A stretch of 64,000 bases of DNA, taken from Phytohabitans maris. GTDB lineage: Bacteria > Actinomycetota > Actinomycetes > Mycobacteriales > Micromonosporaceae. Location: NCBI RefSeq assembly GCF_031085175.1, contig NZ_JAVHUY010000047.1, forward strand, positions 16,782 to 80,781, read 5' to 3'. A program made the position numbers and the translations under genes. Each line of letters begins with the position of its first letter. Position 1 is the first letter of the stretch. A model generated the notes under the pieces. The model ran no database searches. It was not told where the DNA came from and was given only the letters and a program-made list of their open reading frames with translations. Below are positions 16,197 to 23,599 of this stretch, one piece after another.

Positions 16197-17134
16197 ACCT
16201 CGCCCTCGCCGAGCTGAGCCGGCTGGTGGCCCGCCGGTTCGTCCTGCTGATGACGGTGTTGCTGGTCGCGGCGTTCGGCGTGACGGTGGCGACCACCGTG
16301 GCCAGCTCGCACCGGCCCACCGCGGCGGAGGTGGCGGAGGCCGAGCGGGAGGTCCTGTTCGCACAGGCCCGGATCGAGCAGATCCGGGAGGACTGCGAGC
16401 GGCAGCGGGTGAGCCCCGAGTTCTGCGAGGTGTACACCGAGCGCGAGCCACGGATCGAGGACTACCTCTACGGCGTCTTCGTCTTCTCGCAGGAGATCAC
16501 CGACCTGGTCTACTTCATGATCGCGTTCCTGGCCCTGTTCGCGTTCCTGGTCGCGGCCTCGTTCGTCGGGGCGGAGCTGACCTCGGGCGGCATGACCAAC
16601 CTGCTGCTGTGGCGGCCGCAGCGGGTCACCGTGCTCGGCACCAAGCTCGCCACGGTACTGGCCGCGGTGGTCGCCCTGTCGGCCGTCGCGAGCGTCCTCT
16701 ACATCGGCGCGTTCTACGCGATCGCCGAGGTGGGCGGCGTGCCGGGCGTCCTCGACGGGGAGTTCTGGCGCGACCTCGTGCTGACCGTCGGGCGCGACCT
16801 CGGGATGGTCGCCTTCGCCGCGGCGATCGGCTTCGGCGCGGCCACGCTCGGCCGGCACACCGCGGCGGCGCTGGGGCTGGTCGCCACGTACGCGATCGTG
16901 TGGGAGATCGGCGCCCGCATCGTCTTCGAGGTGATCGAGGCGGCCACCCCCGACCGCTACATGCTGTCCAGCTACATCGGCGCCTGGATGGCCGGCGAGG
17001 TGTCGTTCTGGGACCAGTACGGCGACCGCCAGTACGAGCTGACCTGGATGCACGCCGCCGCCGTCTTCGCGGTCGCGCTGGCGGCTATCGTCGGCGGCGC
17101 GTTCGCCACCTTCCGCCACCGCGACCTGGCCTGA
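16193..17134 (+). CDS. ABC-2 type permease
   Basis: 313 residues from GTG 16193, overlapping the ATPase stop. The N-terminus NLALAELSRLVARRFVLLMTVLLVAAFGVTV gives helix 1. A long charged extracytoplasmic stretch follows (~40-105, with two Cys in EDCERQRVSPEFCE that could form a disulfide). Five more helices follow, including TDLVYFMIAFLALFAFLVAASFVGAE, SGGMTNLLLWRPQRV (ATPase-contact region) and the last helix ending RHRDLA. It forms an exporter with the preceding ATPase. Confidence 0.9.
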   Translation: MNLALAELSRLVARRFVLLMTVLLVAAFGVTVATTVASSHRPTAAEVAEAEREVLFAQARIEQIREDCERQRVSPEFCEVYTEREPRIEDYLYGVFVFSQEITDLVYFMIAFLALFAFLVAASFVGAELTSGGMTNLLLWRPQRVTVLGTKLATVLAAVVALSAVASVLYIGAFYAIAEVGGVPGVLDGEFWRDLVLTVGRDLGMVAFAAAIGFGAATLGRHTAAALGLVATYAIVWEIGARIVFEVIEAATPDRYMLSSYIGAWMAGEVSFWDQYGDRQYELTWMHAAAVFAVALAAIVGGAFATFRHRDLA

Positions 17135-17178
17135 CGCGTGGCCCCGGGACAGATCCGAATTTCCCGGGACAGATCCGA

Positions 17179-17237
17179 GCTACCGCGACGTCCGCGGTGG
17201 TCCGGACCGTTGCTCCCGCAGCCTCACCCTCCGCGGT
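17179..17237 (+). repeat. Intergenic repeat, uninterrupted copy
   Basis: The segment from GCTACCGCGACGTCC through CCTCACCCTCCGCGGT reappears at 51356-51467 with one or two base changes. There, 53 extra bases lie between its two halves. It contains the short inverted repeat CCGCGACGTCCGCGG. No coding function is seen. Confidence 0.8.
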
Positions 17238-17264
17238 TTCACAACCGGCCCCGCCCTGCCCGTC

Positions 17265-17321
17265 GATCAGGGACTTGATGGAGTGGCGCGGCGAACGACA
17301 CGCCCACGAAGTCCCTGATCA
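17265..17321. terminator. Long inverted repeat between convergent genes
   Basis: Arms GATCAGGGACTT (17265-17276) and AAGTCCCTGATC (17310-17321) enclose 33 bases. It lies between the ends of the plus-strand permease (17134) and the minus-strand ROK gene (17343), the expected position of a bidirectional terminator. Confidence 0.6.
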
Positions 17322-17342
17322 ACGCGACGGAGGGGGCCGGGG

Positions 17343-18530
17343 TCACACGGTCGAGCCGAAGATCTCGTCGCGGACCGCGTTGAGGGCGGTGCGCAGCGCG
17401 CCGGTGAGCACCGGGTCGCCGCTCACCTCGGTGGCGACCACCCGGGGCGAGACCAGCGAGATCGCGGCGACCTCGTGCTGCACCCGCTCGGCCAGCGCGG
17501 TGCCGCCGGCCTGGCCGACCTCGCCGGCGAGCACCACGAGCGGCGGGTCGAGCACCACGCAGGTGCTGGCCACACCGAGCGCCAGCCGCCGGGCGATCTC
17601 GTCGAGCAGTGGCCCGCCCTGCGTACCGGCGGCGATCGCGGCCTTGACCGCGTCGGCGGCCTTGCCCCGGAAGCCGTGCTCGCGGGCCACGGCCCGGATC
17701 GCCTCGGCGCCCGCCACCTGCTGGAAGGCCCCCTCCAGCTTTAGCGTCCCCTTGGAGCGGCGGTGGGTGTCGCGCGGGATGGGCGCGCCGGGCACCGGCA
17801 GGTAGCCGATCTCGCCGGCGGCACCGGTGCTCCCCTCGTGCAGCCGCCCGCCGAGCATCACCGCGAGGCCCATGCCGCCGCCGGCCCAGATCAGCACGAA
17901 GTCGTCGACGCCCTTCGCCGCGCCCTCGTGCGCCTCGGCCACGGCCGCGAGGTTGACGTCGTTGCCGAAGACGACCGGGATGCTGAGGTCTTCGCGGAGC
18001 GCCGCGAGCAGGCCGCGGTGCCAGCGTGGCAGGTTCCACGCGAACGTCATGTCGCCCGTGTTCGGATCGACCACGCCGGGCGTGCCGAGCACCACCCGCC
18101 GTACCAGGGAGAGGTCGGCCGCCGCGCTTTCGGCGGCCTGCACGACCGCGCTGTGTACGACCTTGACCGGCTCGTCGTTGTCCTTGGTGGACAGTTCGGC
18201 GCTGCCGATGACGCTGCCGGTGATGTCGGCGCAGGAGGCGACGACGCGGTCGGCCTCGACCACCGCGCCGATCACGTAGGCGCTGCCCGGGGTGACGGCG
18301 TAGAGCTGCGCGTTGGGCCCCCGGCCACCGGCCTGCTCGCCCACGCGGGTGACGAGTCCGCGCTCCTCCAGCCGTTCCACCAGCTGGGACGCGGTCACCT
18401 TGCTGAGCCCGGTCAGCTCGCCAAGCTGGGCACGGGTGAGGGGCCCGCGCGAGAGCAGGAGCTCGAGCGCGGCGCGGTCGTTGAGCGCGCGCAGGAGCCG
18501 CGGCGTGCCGGGTAGGCGTGGAGACCCCAT
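17343..18530 (-). CDS. ROK-family transcriptional regulator
   Basis: 395 residues. The N-terminal winged helix (residues 10-75: LNDRAALELLLSRGPLTRAQLGELTGLSKVTASQLVERLEERGLV) is followed by a ROK sugar-kinase-like domain (VVFGNDVNLAAVAEAHEGAAKG and the GGGMGLAVML phosphate-loop region). The zinc-site CXCGXXGC motif of many ROK proteins is absent at GSTGAAGEIGYLPVPG, so it is a regulator, not a kinase. It diverges from the GH3 hexosaminidase gene, with a palindrome between them. An amino-sugar effector such as GlcNAc is a reasonable guess from that neighbour and from ROK family practice. Confidence 0.88.
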   Translation of the reverse strand: MGSPRLPGTPRLLRALNDRAALELLLSRGPLTRAQLGELTGLSKVTASQLVERLEERGLVTRVGEQAGGRGPNAQLYAVTPGSAYVIGAVVEADRVVASCADITGSVIGSAELSTKDNDEPVKVVHSAVVQAAESAAADLSLVRRVVLGTPGVVDPNTGDMTFAWNLPRWHRGLLAALREDLSIPVVFGNDVNLAAVAEAHEGAAKGVDDFVLIWAGGGMGLAVMLGGRLHEGSTGAAGEIGYLPVPGAPIPRDTHRRSKGTLKLEGAFQQVAGAEAIRAVAREHGFRGKAADAVKAAIAAGTQGGPLLDEIARRLALGVASTCVVLDPPLVVLAGEVGQAGGTALAERVQHEVAAISLVSPRVVATEVSGDPVLTGALRTALNAVRDEIFGSTV

Positions 18531-18556
18531 CTACCGTCCTCTAGTATTTAGGAGAC

Positions 18557-18567
18557 TTAACAGTTAA
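18557..18567. promoter_or_regulatory. Palindrome TTAACAGTTAA, likely ROK operator
   Basis: A perfect 11-bp inverted repeat lies 26 bp upstream of the ROK start, in an AT-rich patch (18541-18590) that also holds TTAGGAGACTTAA and ACTTAACC half-sites. It is placed to control the ROK gene and perhaps the divergent GH3 gene. Confidence 0.55.
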
Positions 18568-18653
18568 ACCTTACTCACTTAACCGGGTAGGCGTAGCGTA
18601 ATCGTCTAGGGCCGCTCCAGCGGTCAGCCGGCTGGACAGAAGGGGTTCCCACC

Positions 18654-20102
18654 ATGTCGCTCGATCCTGGGTTGCGCCGGCTTGCCCTGCGTACGCTGCT
18701 CGCCGCCTTCCCCGGCACCAGCGCACCGGACTGGGCAACGGATCTGGTCGGCGACGGGCTCGCCGGTTACACACTGTTCGGATACAACATCGCCGAGCCT
18801 ACGCAGGTCGCCGCCATAGCCGCCGCCCTTCGCGCCACCCGCGGCGACGTGCTGATCGCGATCGATGAAGAGGGAGGCGACGTCACCCGGCTGGCGCACG
18901 CGACCGGCAGCCCGTACCCGGGGAACGCCGCCCTCGGCGCGGTGGGTGACGCCTCGCTGACCCAGCGCGTGTACGAGGCGATCGGCTGGGAGCTCGCCGC
19001 GCTCGGCGTCAACCTCAACCTGGCGCCCACGGTGGACGTCAACACCGCCGACGAAAACCCGATCATCGGTACCCGCTCGTTCGGCGCCGACCCCAGGCAG
19101 GTCGCCGCCCACGCCGCCGCGGCGGTCGCCGGCCTCCAGGACGCCGGGGTGGCCGCCTGCGCCAAGCACTTCCCCGGCCACGGCGCGACGGTCGCCGACT
19201 CGCACCTCGAACTCCCCACAGTGGACGCCCCGCTCGACCTGCTGCGCGCCCGCGACCTGCCGCCGTTCGCCGCGGTGGTCGAGGCCGGCGCCAAGGCGAT
19301 CATGACGGCGCACATCCGGGTGCCCGAGCTCACCGGCGACGGGCCGGCCACGTTCAGCCGCGCCGCGCTGGTCGACCTGCTCCGCGGCGAGCTCGGCTTC
19401 ACCGGCGCGGTCATCACCGACGCGCTGGAGATGAAGGGCGCCGCGCTGGCGGCGGGTGGCACCGCACGCGCCGCCGTCCCCGCGCTCGCCGCCGGCGCCG
19501 ACCTGCTCTGCATCGGCGCCCGGGTGAACGCCGCGCTGGTCGAGGAGGTCGCCGCCGAGATCGTGGGGGCGATCTCCGGCGGGCGCCTCCCGCTCGCCCG
19601 GGTCGAGGAGGCCGCCGGCCGCGTCGACGCGCTCTCCGCGTGGACGGCACGCTCCGCGCCGGTCACGGTCTCCACCACCGACCTCGGGTACGCGGCCGCG
19701 CGGCGCGCCGTCCAGGTGGAGGGGAGCCTCGACGGGCTCGGTGTGCCGCTGGTCGTGCAGCTCGTCGCCACGTCGACGATCGCCGAGGGGCCGGTGCCGT
19801 GGGGCCTCGGCCCGCACATCAACGGCACCGAGCAGGTACGCGTGGCGGTTGCCGAGGCGGTCGCGGCCGACCTGCTCACCCGCGCCGGGGCCCGGCCGAT
19901 CGTGGTGGTCGGCCGGCACGCCCATCGGATGCCCGAGGCGCGTGCCCTGATCGAGACGCTGGCCGCCAACCACCCGGTCACCGTGGTCGAGATGGGCTGG
20001 CCGTCCCGGTGGCGGCCGGTGGGCGCGCGGGCGTTCGTCACCACGTACGGGGCGAGCCACGCCAACGGCCGCGCCGCCGCCGAGGCACTCGGTCTCGCGT
20101 AA
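18654..20102 (+). CDS. Glycoside hydrolase family 3 beta-N-acetylhexosaminidase
   Basis: 482 residues, no signal peptide, so probably cytoplasmic. The GH3 N-terminal TIM barrel fills residues ~20-330: IDEEGGDVTRLAH near 70, LNLAPTVDVNTADENPIIGTRSFG near 120, and the KHFPGHGATVADSHLELP motif near 178-195. That last motif carries the Asp-His dyad region used by NagZ-type enzymes as the general acid. The nucleophile region is ITDALEMKGA near 250-259. The C-terminal ~130 residues are a short second domain. Predicted to release terminal GlcNAc in wall recycling or chitooligosaccharide use. An SD GAAGGGG precedes the ATG. Divergent from the ROK regulator. Confidence 0.9.
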   Translation: MSLDPGLRRLALRTLLAAFPGTSAPDWATDLVGDGLAGYTLFGYNIAEPTQVAAIAAALRATRGDVLIAIDEEGGDVTRLAHATGSPYPGNAALGAVGDASLTQRVYEAIGWELAALGVNLNLAPTVDVNTADENPIIGTRSFGADPRQVAAHAAAAVAGLQDAGVAACAKHFPGHGATVADSHLELPTVDAPLDLLRARDLPPFAAVVEAGAKAIMTAHIRVPELTGDGPATFSRAALVDLLRGELGFTGAVITDALEMKGAALAAGGTARAAVPALAAGADLLCIGARVNAALVEEVAAEIVGAISGGRLPLARVEEAAGRVDALSAWTARSAPVTVSTTDLGYAAARRAVQVEGSLDGLGVPLVVQLVATSTIAEGPVPWGLGPHINGTEQVRVAVAEAVAADLLTRAGARPIVVVGRHAHRMPEARALIETLAANHPVTVVEMGWPSRWRPVGARAFVTTYGASHANGRAAAEALGLA

Positions 20103-20156
20103 CTCTCCGTAGTCGCGCGCTAGTCGGCCGAACGGACTATTTCCGCCCTTCTCCTC

Positions 20157-20271
20157 TTGAAAGCGCATTTACTCGTCCCATAGCGTTTCAGTCACAGCAC
20201 AAGCCACGACCTGGGGAGTCAAAACGAACCGCGGGCCCGGGGATCCCCCGACCGGACCCGCGGTTCGTCTT
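20157..20271 (+). ncRNA. Candidate small RNA unit (promoter plus terminator, no gene)
   Basis: TTGAAA (20157-20162) and TAGCGT (20181-20186), 18 bp apart, look like a vegetative promoter. A strong hairpin begins about 31 bases after the expected start (20193). No reading frame lies between, so the unit would give an RNA of ~80 nt. It could also be just a promoter relic and terminator. Confidence 0.3.
20224..20268 (+). terminator. Hairpin terminator before the FAH gene
   Basis: Arms 20224-20238 and 20254-20268 (ACGAACCGCGGG and complement, one mismatch) are followed by CTTT. It would end transcription from the GH3 gene or from the small unit at 20157 and insulates the gene that begins at 20295. 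Confidence 0.75.
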
Positions 20272-20294
20272 TGCGCTGAAGTAGGGTGCCTCGC

Positions 20295-21137
20295 ATGCGG
20301 CTGGGGAATCAGGGCGGACGGCTCGTCATCGTGACGGGTGACGAGGTCGTCGACGTGGCTACGGCGAGTGAGGGCCGGTTCGGGCCCGACCCGCAGTCGG
20401 CGTACGAGGCGTGGGACGGCTTCACGGCCTGGGCGGCGCAGGGGCCCACACCCACCGGCAAGCTCGACGAGGCCGCGCTCGGCCCGGTGTCGCCCCGCCC
20501 GCGGCAGATCTTCGCGGTCGGCCTCAACTACGCCGACCACGCCGCCGAGTCCGGTCACCCGCTGCCCCAGCACCCGATGATCTTCACGAAGTTCGTCACC
20601 TCGCTCACCGGACCGTTCGGCGACATCGTGCTGCCCAGCGCCACTGTGGACTGGGAGGTGGAGCTCGTCGCGGTGATCGGCCGGGCCGCCACCGGCGTAC
20701 GCCAGGAGGACGCCTGGAGTCACGTGGCCGGGCTCACCATCGGGCAGGACATCTCCGAGCGCGAGGTGCAGCGGCGCGGCCAGCCACCGCAGTTCAGCCT
20801 CGCCAAGTCGTACCCCGGCTTCGGTCCCGTCGGTCCCTGGCTGGTCACGCTCGACGAGGCCGGCGACCCGGGCGACCTCGCGTTGGGCTGCACCGTCAAC
20901 GGCGAGGTCGTGCAGGACGGCAACACCAGCTCGATGATCTTCTCGATCCCCGAGCTGATCGCGTACCTCTCCGGCGTCTGCACGCTCCTCCCCGGCGACC
21001 TCATCTTCACCGGCACCCCGCCGGGGGTGGGCATGGGCCGCAAGCCGCCGCGCTACCTGGCGCCGGGCGACGTGCTGGAGACCACGATCGAGGGTCTCGG
21101 CACGATGCGACACCGGTTGATCTCCCCGTCGCAGTGA
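20295..21137 (+). CDS. Fumarylacetoacetate hydrolase family protein
   Basis: 280 residues from ATG 20295. A TAGGGT box ends 7 bases before it and there is no SD, so translation is probably leaderless; an in-frame GTG at 20286 overlaps that box. FAH-fold motifs: GLNYADHAAESG near 77, VDWEVELVAVIGR (metal-ligand Glu residues) near 118, GLTIGQDISEREVQRRG near 145, QFSLAKSYPGFGPVGPWLV and the final IFTGTPPGVGMGRKPPRYLAPGD. Members hydrolyse or decarboxylate C-C bonds in acylpyruvates and aromatic ring-cleavage products. No pathway genes are adjacent, so an acylpyruvase or oxaloacetate decarboxylase role is possible. Confidence 0.9.
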   Translation: MRLGNQGGRLVIVTGDEVVDVATASEGRFGPDPQSAYEAWDGFTAWAAQGPTPTGKLDEAALGPVSPRPRQIFAVGLNYADHAAESGHPLPQHPMIFTKFVTSLTGPFGDIVLPSATVDWEVELVAVIGRAATGVRQEDAWSHVAGLTIGQDISEREVQRRGQPPQFSLAKSYPGFGPVGPWLVTLDEAGDPGDLALGCTVNGEVVQDGNTSSMIFSIPELIAYLSGVCTLLPGDLIFTGTPPGVGMGRKPPRYLAPGDVLETTIEGLGTMRHRLISPSQ

Positions 21138-21191
21138 CCGCGGAACGCGTTGGGGTCGACTGCGGGACACCTTCGCGACACTGCTGTTGAC

Positions 21192-21222
21192 AGCACTCCG
21201 TAACCATGGGATTCCGGAGTGC
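21192..21222. promoter_or_regulatory. 8-bp inverted repeat just before the start of the membrane-protein gene
   Basis: GCACTCCG (21192-21199) and CGGAGTGC (21215-21222) are exact complements. The right arm ends at the ATG and contains its GGAG, so a hairpin would hide the ribosome-binding site. A TTGACA sits at 21187-21192 without a good -10. Confidence 0.4.
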
Positions 21223-22299
21223 ATGGCGGAACTGCAAACACGTCAACGTACGGTCCGCCGCTCCAAGCGGGTGGGCGGCTGGCGGGAGATCGTGCTGGCC
21301 CGGGCCGCGCTCATCCACGCCCAGCTCGACGCGACCCGGCAGGACACCGCCGCCTGGCGTTCCACCGAGGCGTCGGCGCACGCGCACCTGGAGGCCGCGA
21401 TCACGGCGGCGAGCCAGCGCCGCGGCACCGGGCTGCGTGACTGGCTGACCGGTGCGCAGATCGACGCGGCCTGGACCAACCTGCACAACGCCGAGCTCGT
21501 GCTCGTCTCGGTGGTGTCCGAGGAGGATCTGACCGCGGGCCGGCAGGCGGTGGTCGGGCTGGTGGAGCAGACGCTGACCAAGGGCGACCCGCGCTGCGTC
21601 GAGGCGCGCGAGCAGCTGGTCGAAAAGTGGCCGGCCGAGGGGCCCGGCGCACTGCAGCGGGCCGCCTACCGGGCAGCGCTGCAATGGGGCTTCGTCGCGG
21701 CCGACGAGCAGTACGCCCGGGTGCGCAGCCTGCGTAACCTGATCCTCGGCTCAGCGCTCTTCATGCTGGTCCTCGCGGTCGGCATGGGCGTGCTCGGCAC
21801 ACTCCGCCCACACCTGGTGAGCCTCTGCTTCGACAACGTCGTGGCCGGCGGCGCCGAGCGGCGCAGCTGCCCCGCCGGCGCGAGCGGGCCCGGGCGCTGG
21901 GACATCCTCCTGGTCGAGCTGCTCGGCCTGCTCGGCGGCTCGCTCAGCGCGATGGTGGCGATCCGCGGGATGCGCGGCACCTCCACGCCGTACGGCGTGC
22001 CCGTGGCGCTCGCCCTGCTCAAGCTCCCGGCCGGCGCGCTGGTCTCGCTGAGCGCCCTGCTGCTGCTCGGCGGCGAGTTCTTTCCCGGTCTGTCCGGGCT
22101 GGACAGTCCACAGCAGATCGTCGCGTACGCGCTCGTGCTCGGCTACGCCCAGCAGCTCGTCACCCGCCTGGTCGACCGGCAGGCCAACACCGTGCTCGAC
22201 AAGGTGCCCAGCTCCGAACCGGCCCAGCGCGAGCAGCCGAGCGCCGCCACATCCGCCCAGCGCACACAGACCGACTCCTTGGCCGCCGCGACCACCTGA
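21223..22299 (+). CDS. Membrane protein of unknown function
   Basis: 358 residues from ATG 21223. The first ~180 residues are soluble and helical, rich in Arg, Ala and Glu (WREIVLARAALIHAQLDATRQ). Three hydrophobic helices follow: NLILGSALFMLVLAVGMGVLG, ILLVELLGLLGGSLSAMVAIRG and VALALLKLPAGALVSLSALLLLGG. The C-terminal ~40 residues are polar. I do not recognise a domain. The helix arrangement suggests a cytoplasmic N-terminal domain and membrane anchor. A 54-bp palindrome separates it from the convergent GNAT gene. Confidence 0.75.
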   Translation: MAELQTRQRTVRRSKRVGGWREIVLARAALIHAQLDATRQDTAAWRSTEASAHAHLEAAITAASQRRGTGLRDWLTGAQIDAAWTNLHNAELVLVSVVSEEDLTAGRQAVVGLVEQTLTKGDPRCVEAREQLVEKWPAEGPGALQRAAYRAALQWGFVAADEQYARVRSLRNLILGSALFMLVLAVGMGVLGTLRPHLVSLCFDNVVAGGAERRSCPAGASGPGRWDILLVELLGLLGGSLSAMVAIRGMRGTSTPYGVPVALALLKLPAGALVSLSALLLLGGEFFPGLSGLDSPQQIVAYALVLGYAQQLVTRLVDRQANTVLDKVPSSEPAQREQPSAATSAQRTQTDSLAAATT

Positions 22300-22307
22300 G
22301 CCTCGTC

Positions 22308-22361
22308 GTGATCGAAGCTCCTCTCACGCCGTTCTAGCGACGTGGGGGAGCTTCGATCGCG
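22308..22361. repeat. Dispersed palindromic element, copy 2
   Basis: Outer arms GATCGAAGCTCC and GGAGCTTCGATC are exact. The inner part is degenerate (CTCACG / CGTGGG). It lies between two convergent genes (ends 22299 and 22368) and probably acts as their shared terminator. Confidence 0.85.
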
Positions 22362-22367
22362 AGCAGG

Positions 22368-23033
22368 CTAGACGCCGTAGACGGTCCAGCCGCGCTCGGG
22401 GAAACCGGCCGCCTCGGCCACCTTCGCCGACGCGGTGTTGTCGGGCGCGTGCAGGTATGTGGGAACGGCGCCCTCGTCGAGCACCCGCCGGGCGGCCTGC
22501 GCCACGAGCCGGCGGGCCAGGCCACGGCCGCGGGCCGCCTCCTCGGTGCCGACCGACAGCTCGTTGCCGTACGCGTCGTGGCGTTTGATACCAACGCCGG
22601 CCAGATACGCCCCGGTGTCCGGGTCGCGGGCGACGAGCACGTCACCGCCGAACGGCCACAGCCACTCCGGCACCGTCGGATCGTCGTGTGGCAACCACTC
22701 GCCGGCCTCCGGCATGGGCACGGGGGCGAGCGAGTAGCGGAACACACCCCGGTAGGCCCGTCGCCCGGCGTCGAGACCGAGCGCGGTGGGCAGCTTGGCG
22801 AGCACGTCGTCGAGGGGCTGGTCGGCGAGCACCCGCGCGGCGGCGGCCCGGGGCGGGGGCACCGAAATCACCGTGCCGCTCGGGGCACCGACACCCACCA
22901 TCGGGTAGACCCGGCCATCCCATGCCGGCTGGGTGCGCCGGTCGGAACCGACCACAGCCAGCGGCTGACCCGCGGGCCACTGGCCCAGCCAGGTCACCAG
23001 ATGGTGGTACAGCCGCTTGTCGAGCATCGCCAT
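22368..23033 (-). CDS. GNAT-family N-acetyltransferase
   Basis: 221 residues. The GNAT core is C-terminal (~120-215): AYLAGVGIKRHDAYGNELSVGTEE is the central strand, and ARGRGLARRLVAQAA is the acetyl-CoA pyrophosphate loop (RGRGLA matches R-x-x-G-x-G/A). AEAAGFPERGWTVYGV is the usual last strand. The N-terminal ~110 residues resemble the vestigial first domain of tandem GNATs. The acceptor is unknown. The start may be the second Met, two codons in. Confidence 0.85.
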   Translation of the reverse strand: MAMLDKRLYHHLVTWLGQWPAGQPLAVVGSDRRTQPAWDGRVYPMVGVGAPSGTVISVPPPRAAAARVLADQPLDDVLAKLPTALGLDAGRRAYRGVFRYSLAPVPMPEAGEWLPHDDPTVPEWLWPFGGDVLVARDPDTGAYLAGVGIKRHDAYGNELSVGTEEAARGRGLARRLVAQAARRVLDEGAVPTYLHAPDNTASAKVAEAAGFPERGWTVYGV

Positions 23034-23333
23034 GACCTTACCTCTATGCCGCGCTGAGCATCCGTCTGGTCGGCCGCCACCAGATCACCGACCGAAGCAC
23101 TTGGCAGCCAATGTGCAAGTGCCCAACAAGGACTGAAAGCGACGGTCGGACCCTGGCGGCGGTCGATGGGCCGTACACCATCACCTCGGCTTGCGCGCGG
23201 TCAAGGCCGCCGGCCCGTCACCCCGCAACCCGTCAGCAGCGTCGGGAGAGGCCTATCCAGCTCGGAGCCGTACGCAAGGCCCCAGAAAGGAGCCGCACGA
23301 AGAATTGGAGACAACCAGCAAGGGAGGCTGCAG
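23034..23333. other. Intergenic region, 300 bp, regulatory motif only
   Basis: I see no gene between the GNAT start and the small plus-strand gene. At 23097-23122 lie GCACTTG and GTGCAAGTGC, inverted, the second being identical to the motif repeated before the response-regulator gene (27482-27502). The rest is unremarkable. Confidence 0.6.
23097..23122. promoter_or_regulatory. GCACTTG ... GTGCAAGTGC inverted motif
   Basis: GCACTTG (23097-23103) faces CAAGTGC (23116-23122). The 10-mer GTGCAAGTGC at 23113-23122 is the exact complement of the direct repeat at 27482-27502. It is a candidate binding site for the regulator encoded at 26134-27402. Confidence 0.5.
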
Positions 23334-23594
23334 ATGGACCTCAACGACATCATCGACGGCAACGTGCTGGCCGCCGCCGTCGCCCTCATCACCCTGGGCC
23401 GCTACGCCGTTCGCTCGTGGCAGCGTCACCCGCCACGCCGATCCGCCCGGAGCGACGCCACCCGCGGCAAGCCGGAGCCAGTGACTGGCCAGGCTTCCCT
23501 GGTCGTCGTGATCGTCATTCGGGAACCTCTCCAGCAACCTCCCGAGCCGCCGCCGCCCCCGGACTTCTGGCTCCCGGAAGACGACGCCGCGTAA
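23334..23594 (+). CDS. Small membrane-anchored proline-rich protein, unknown function
   Basis: 86 residues from ATG 23334, preceded by AGGGAGG at 7 bases. A hydrophobic stretch DGNVLAAAVALITLGRYAVRSW (about 9-30) could anchor the protein. A basic linker, a second hydrophobic strand ASLVVVIVIRE and a proline-rich acidic tail (PPEPPPPPDFWLPEDDAA) follow. No family recognised. It ends 5 bases from the stop of the convergent histidine kinase and has the putative regulator motif in its upstream region, so it may be an output of that system. Confidence 0.65.
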   Translation: MDLNDIIDGNVLAAAVALITLGRYAVRSWQRHPPRRSARSDATRGKPEPVTGQASLVVVIVIREPLQQPPEPPPPPDFWLPEDDAA

Positions 23595-23599
23595 GTGGG

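Noticed and set aside
13443..16451. Very long minus-strand open frames that join the ribokinase and ATPase to upstream DNA
   Set aside because: The extensions are shadows of the plus-strand ABC genes. The recognisable proteins start at 14342 and 15145.
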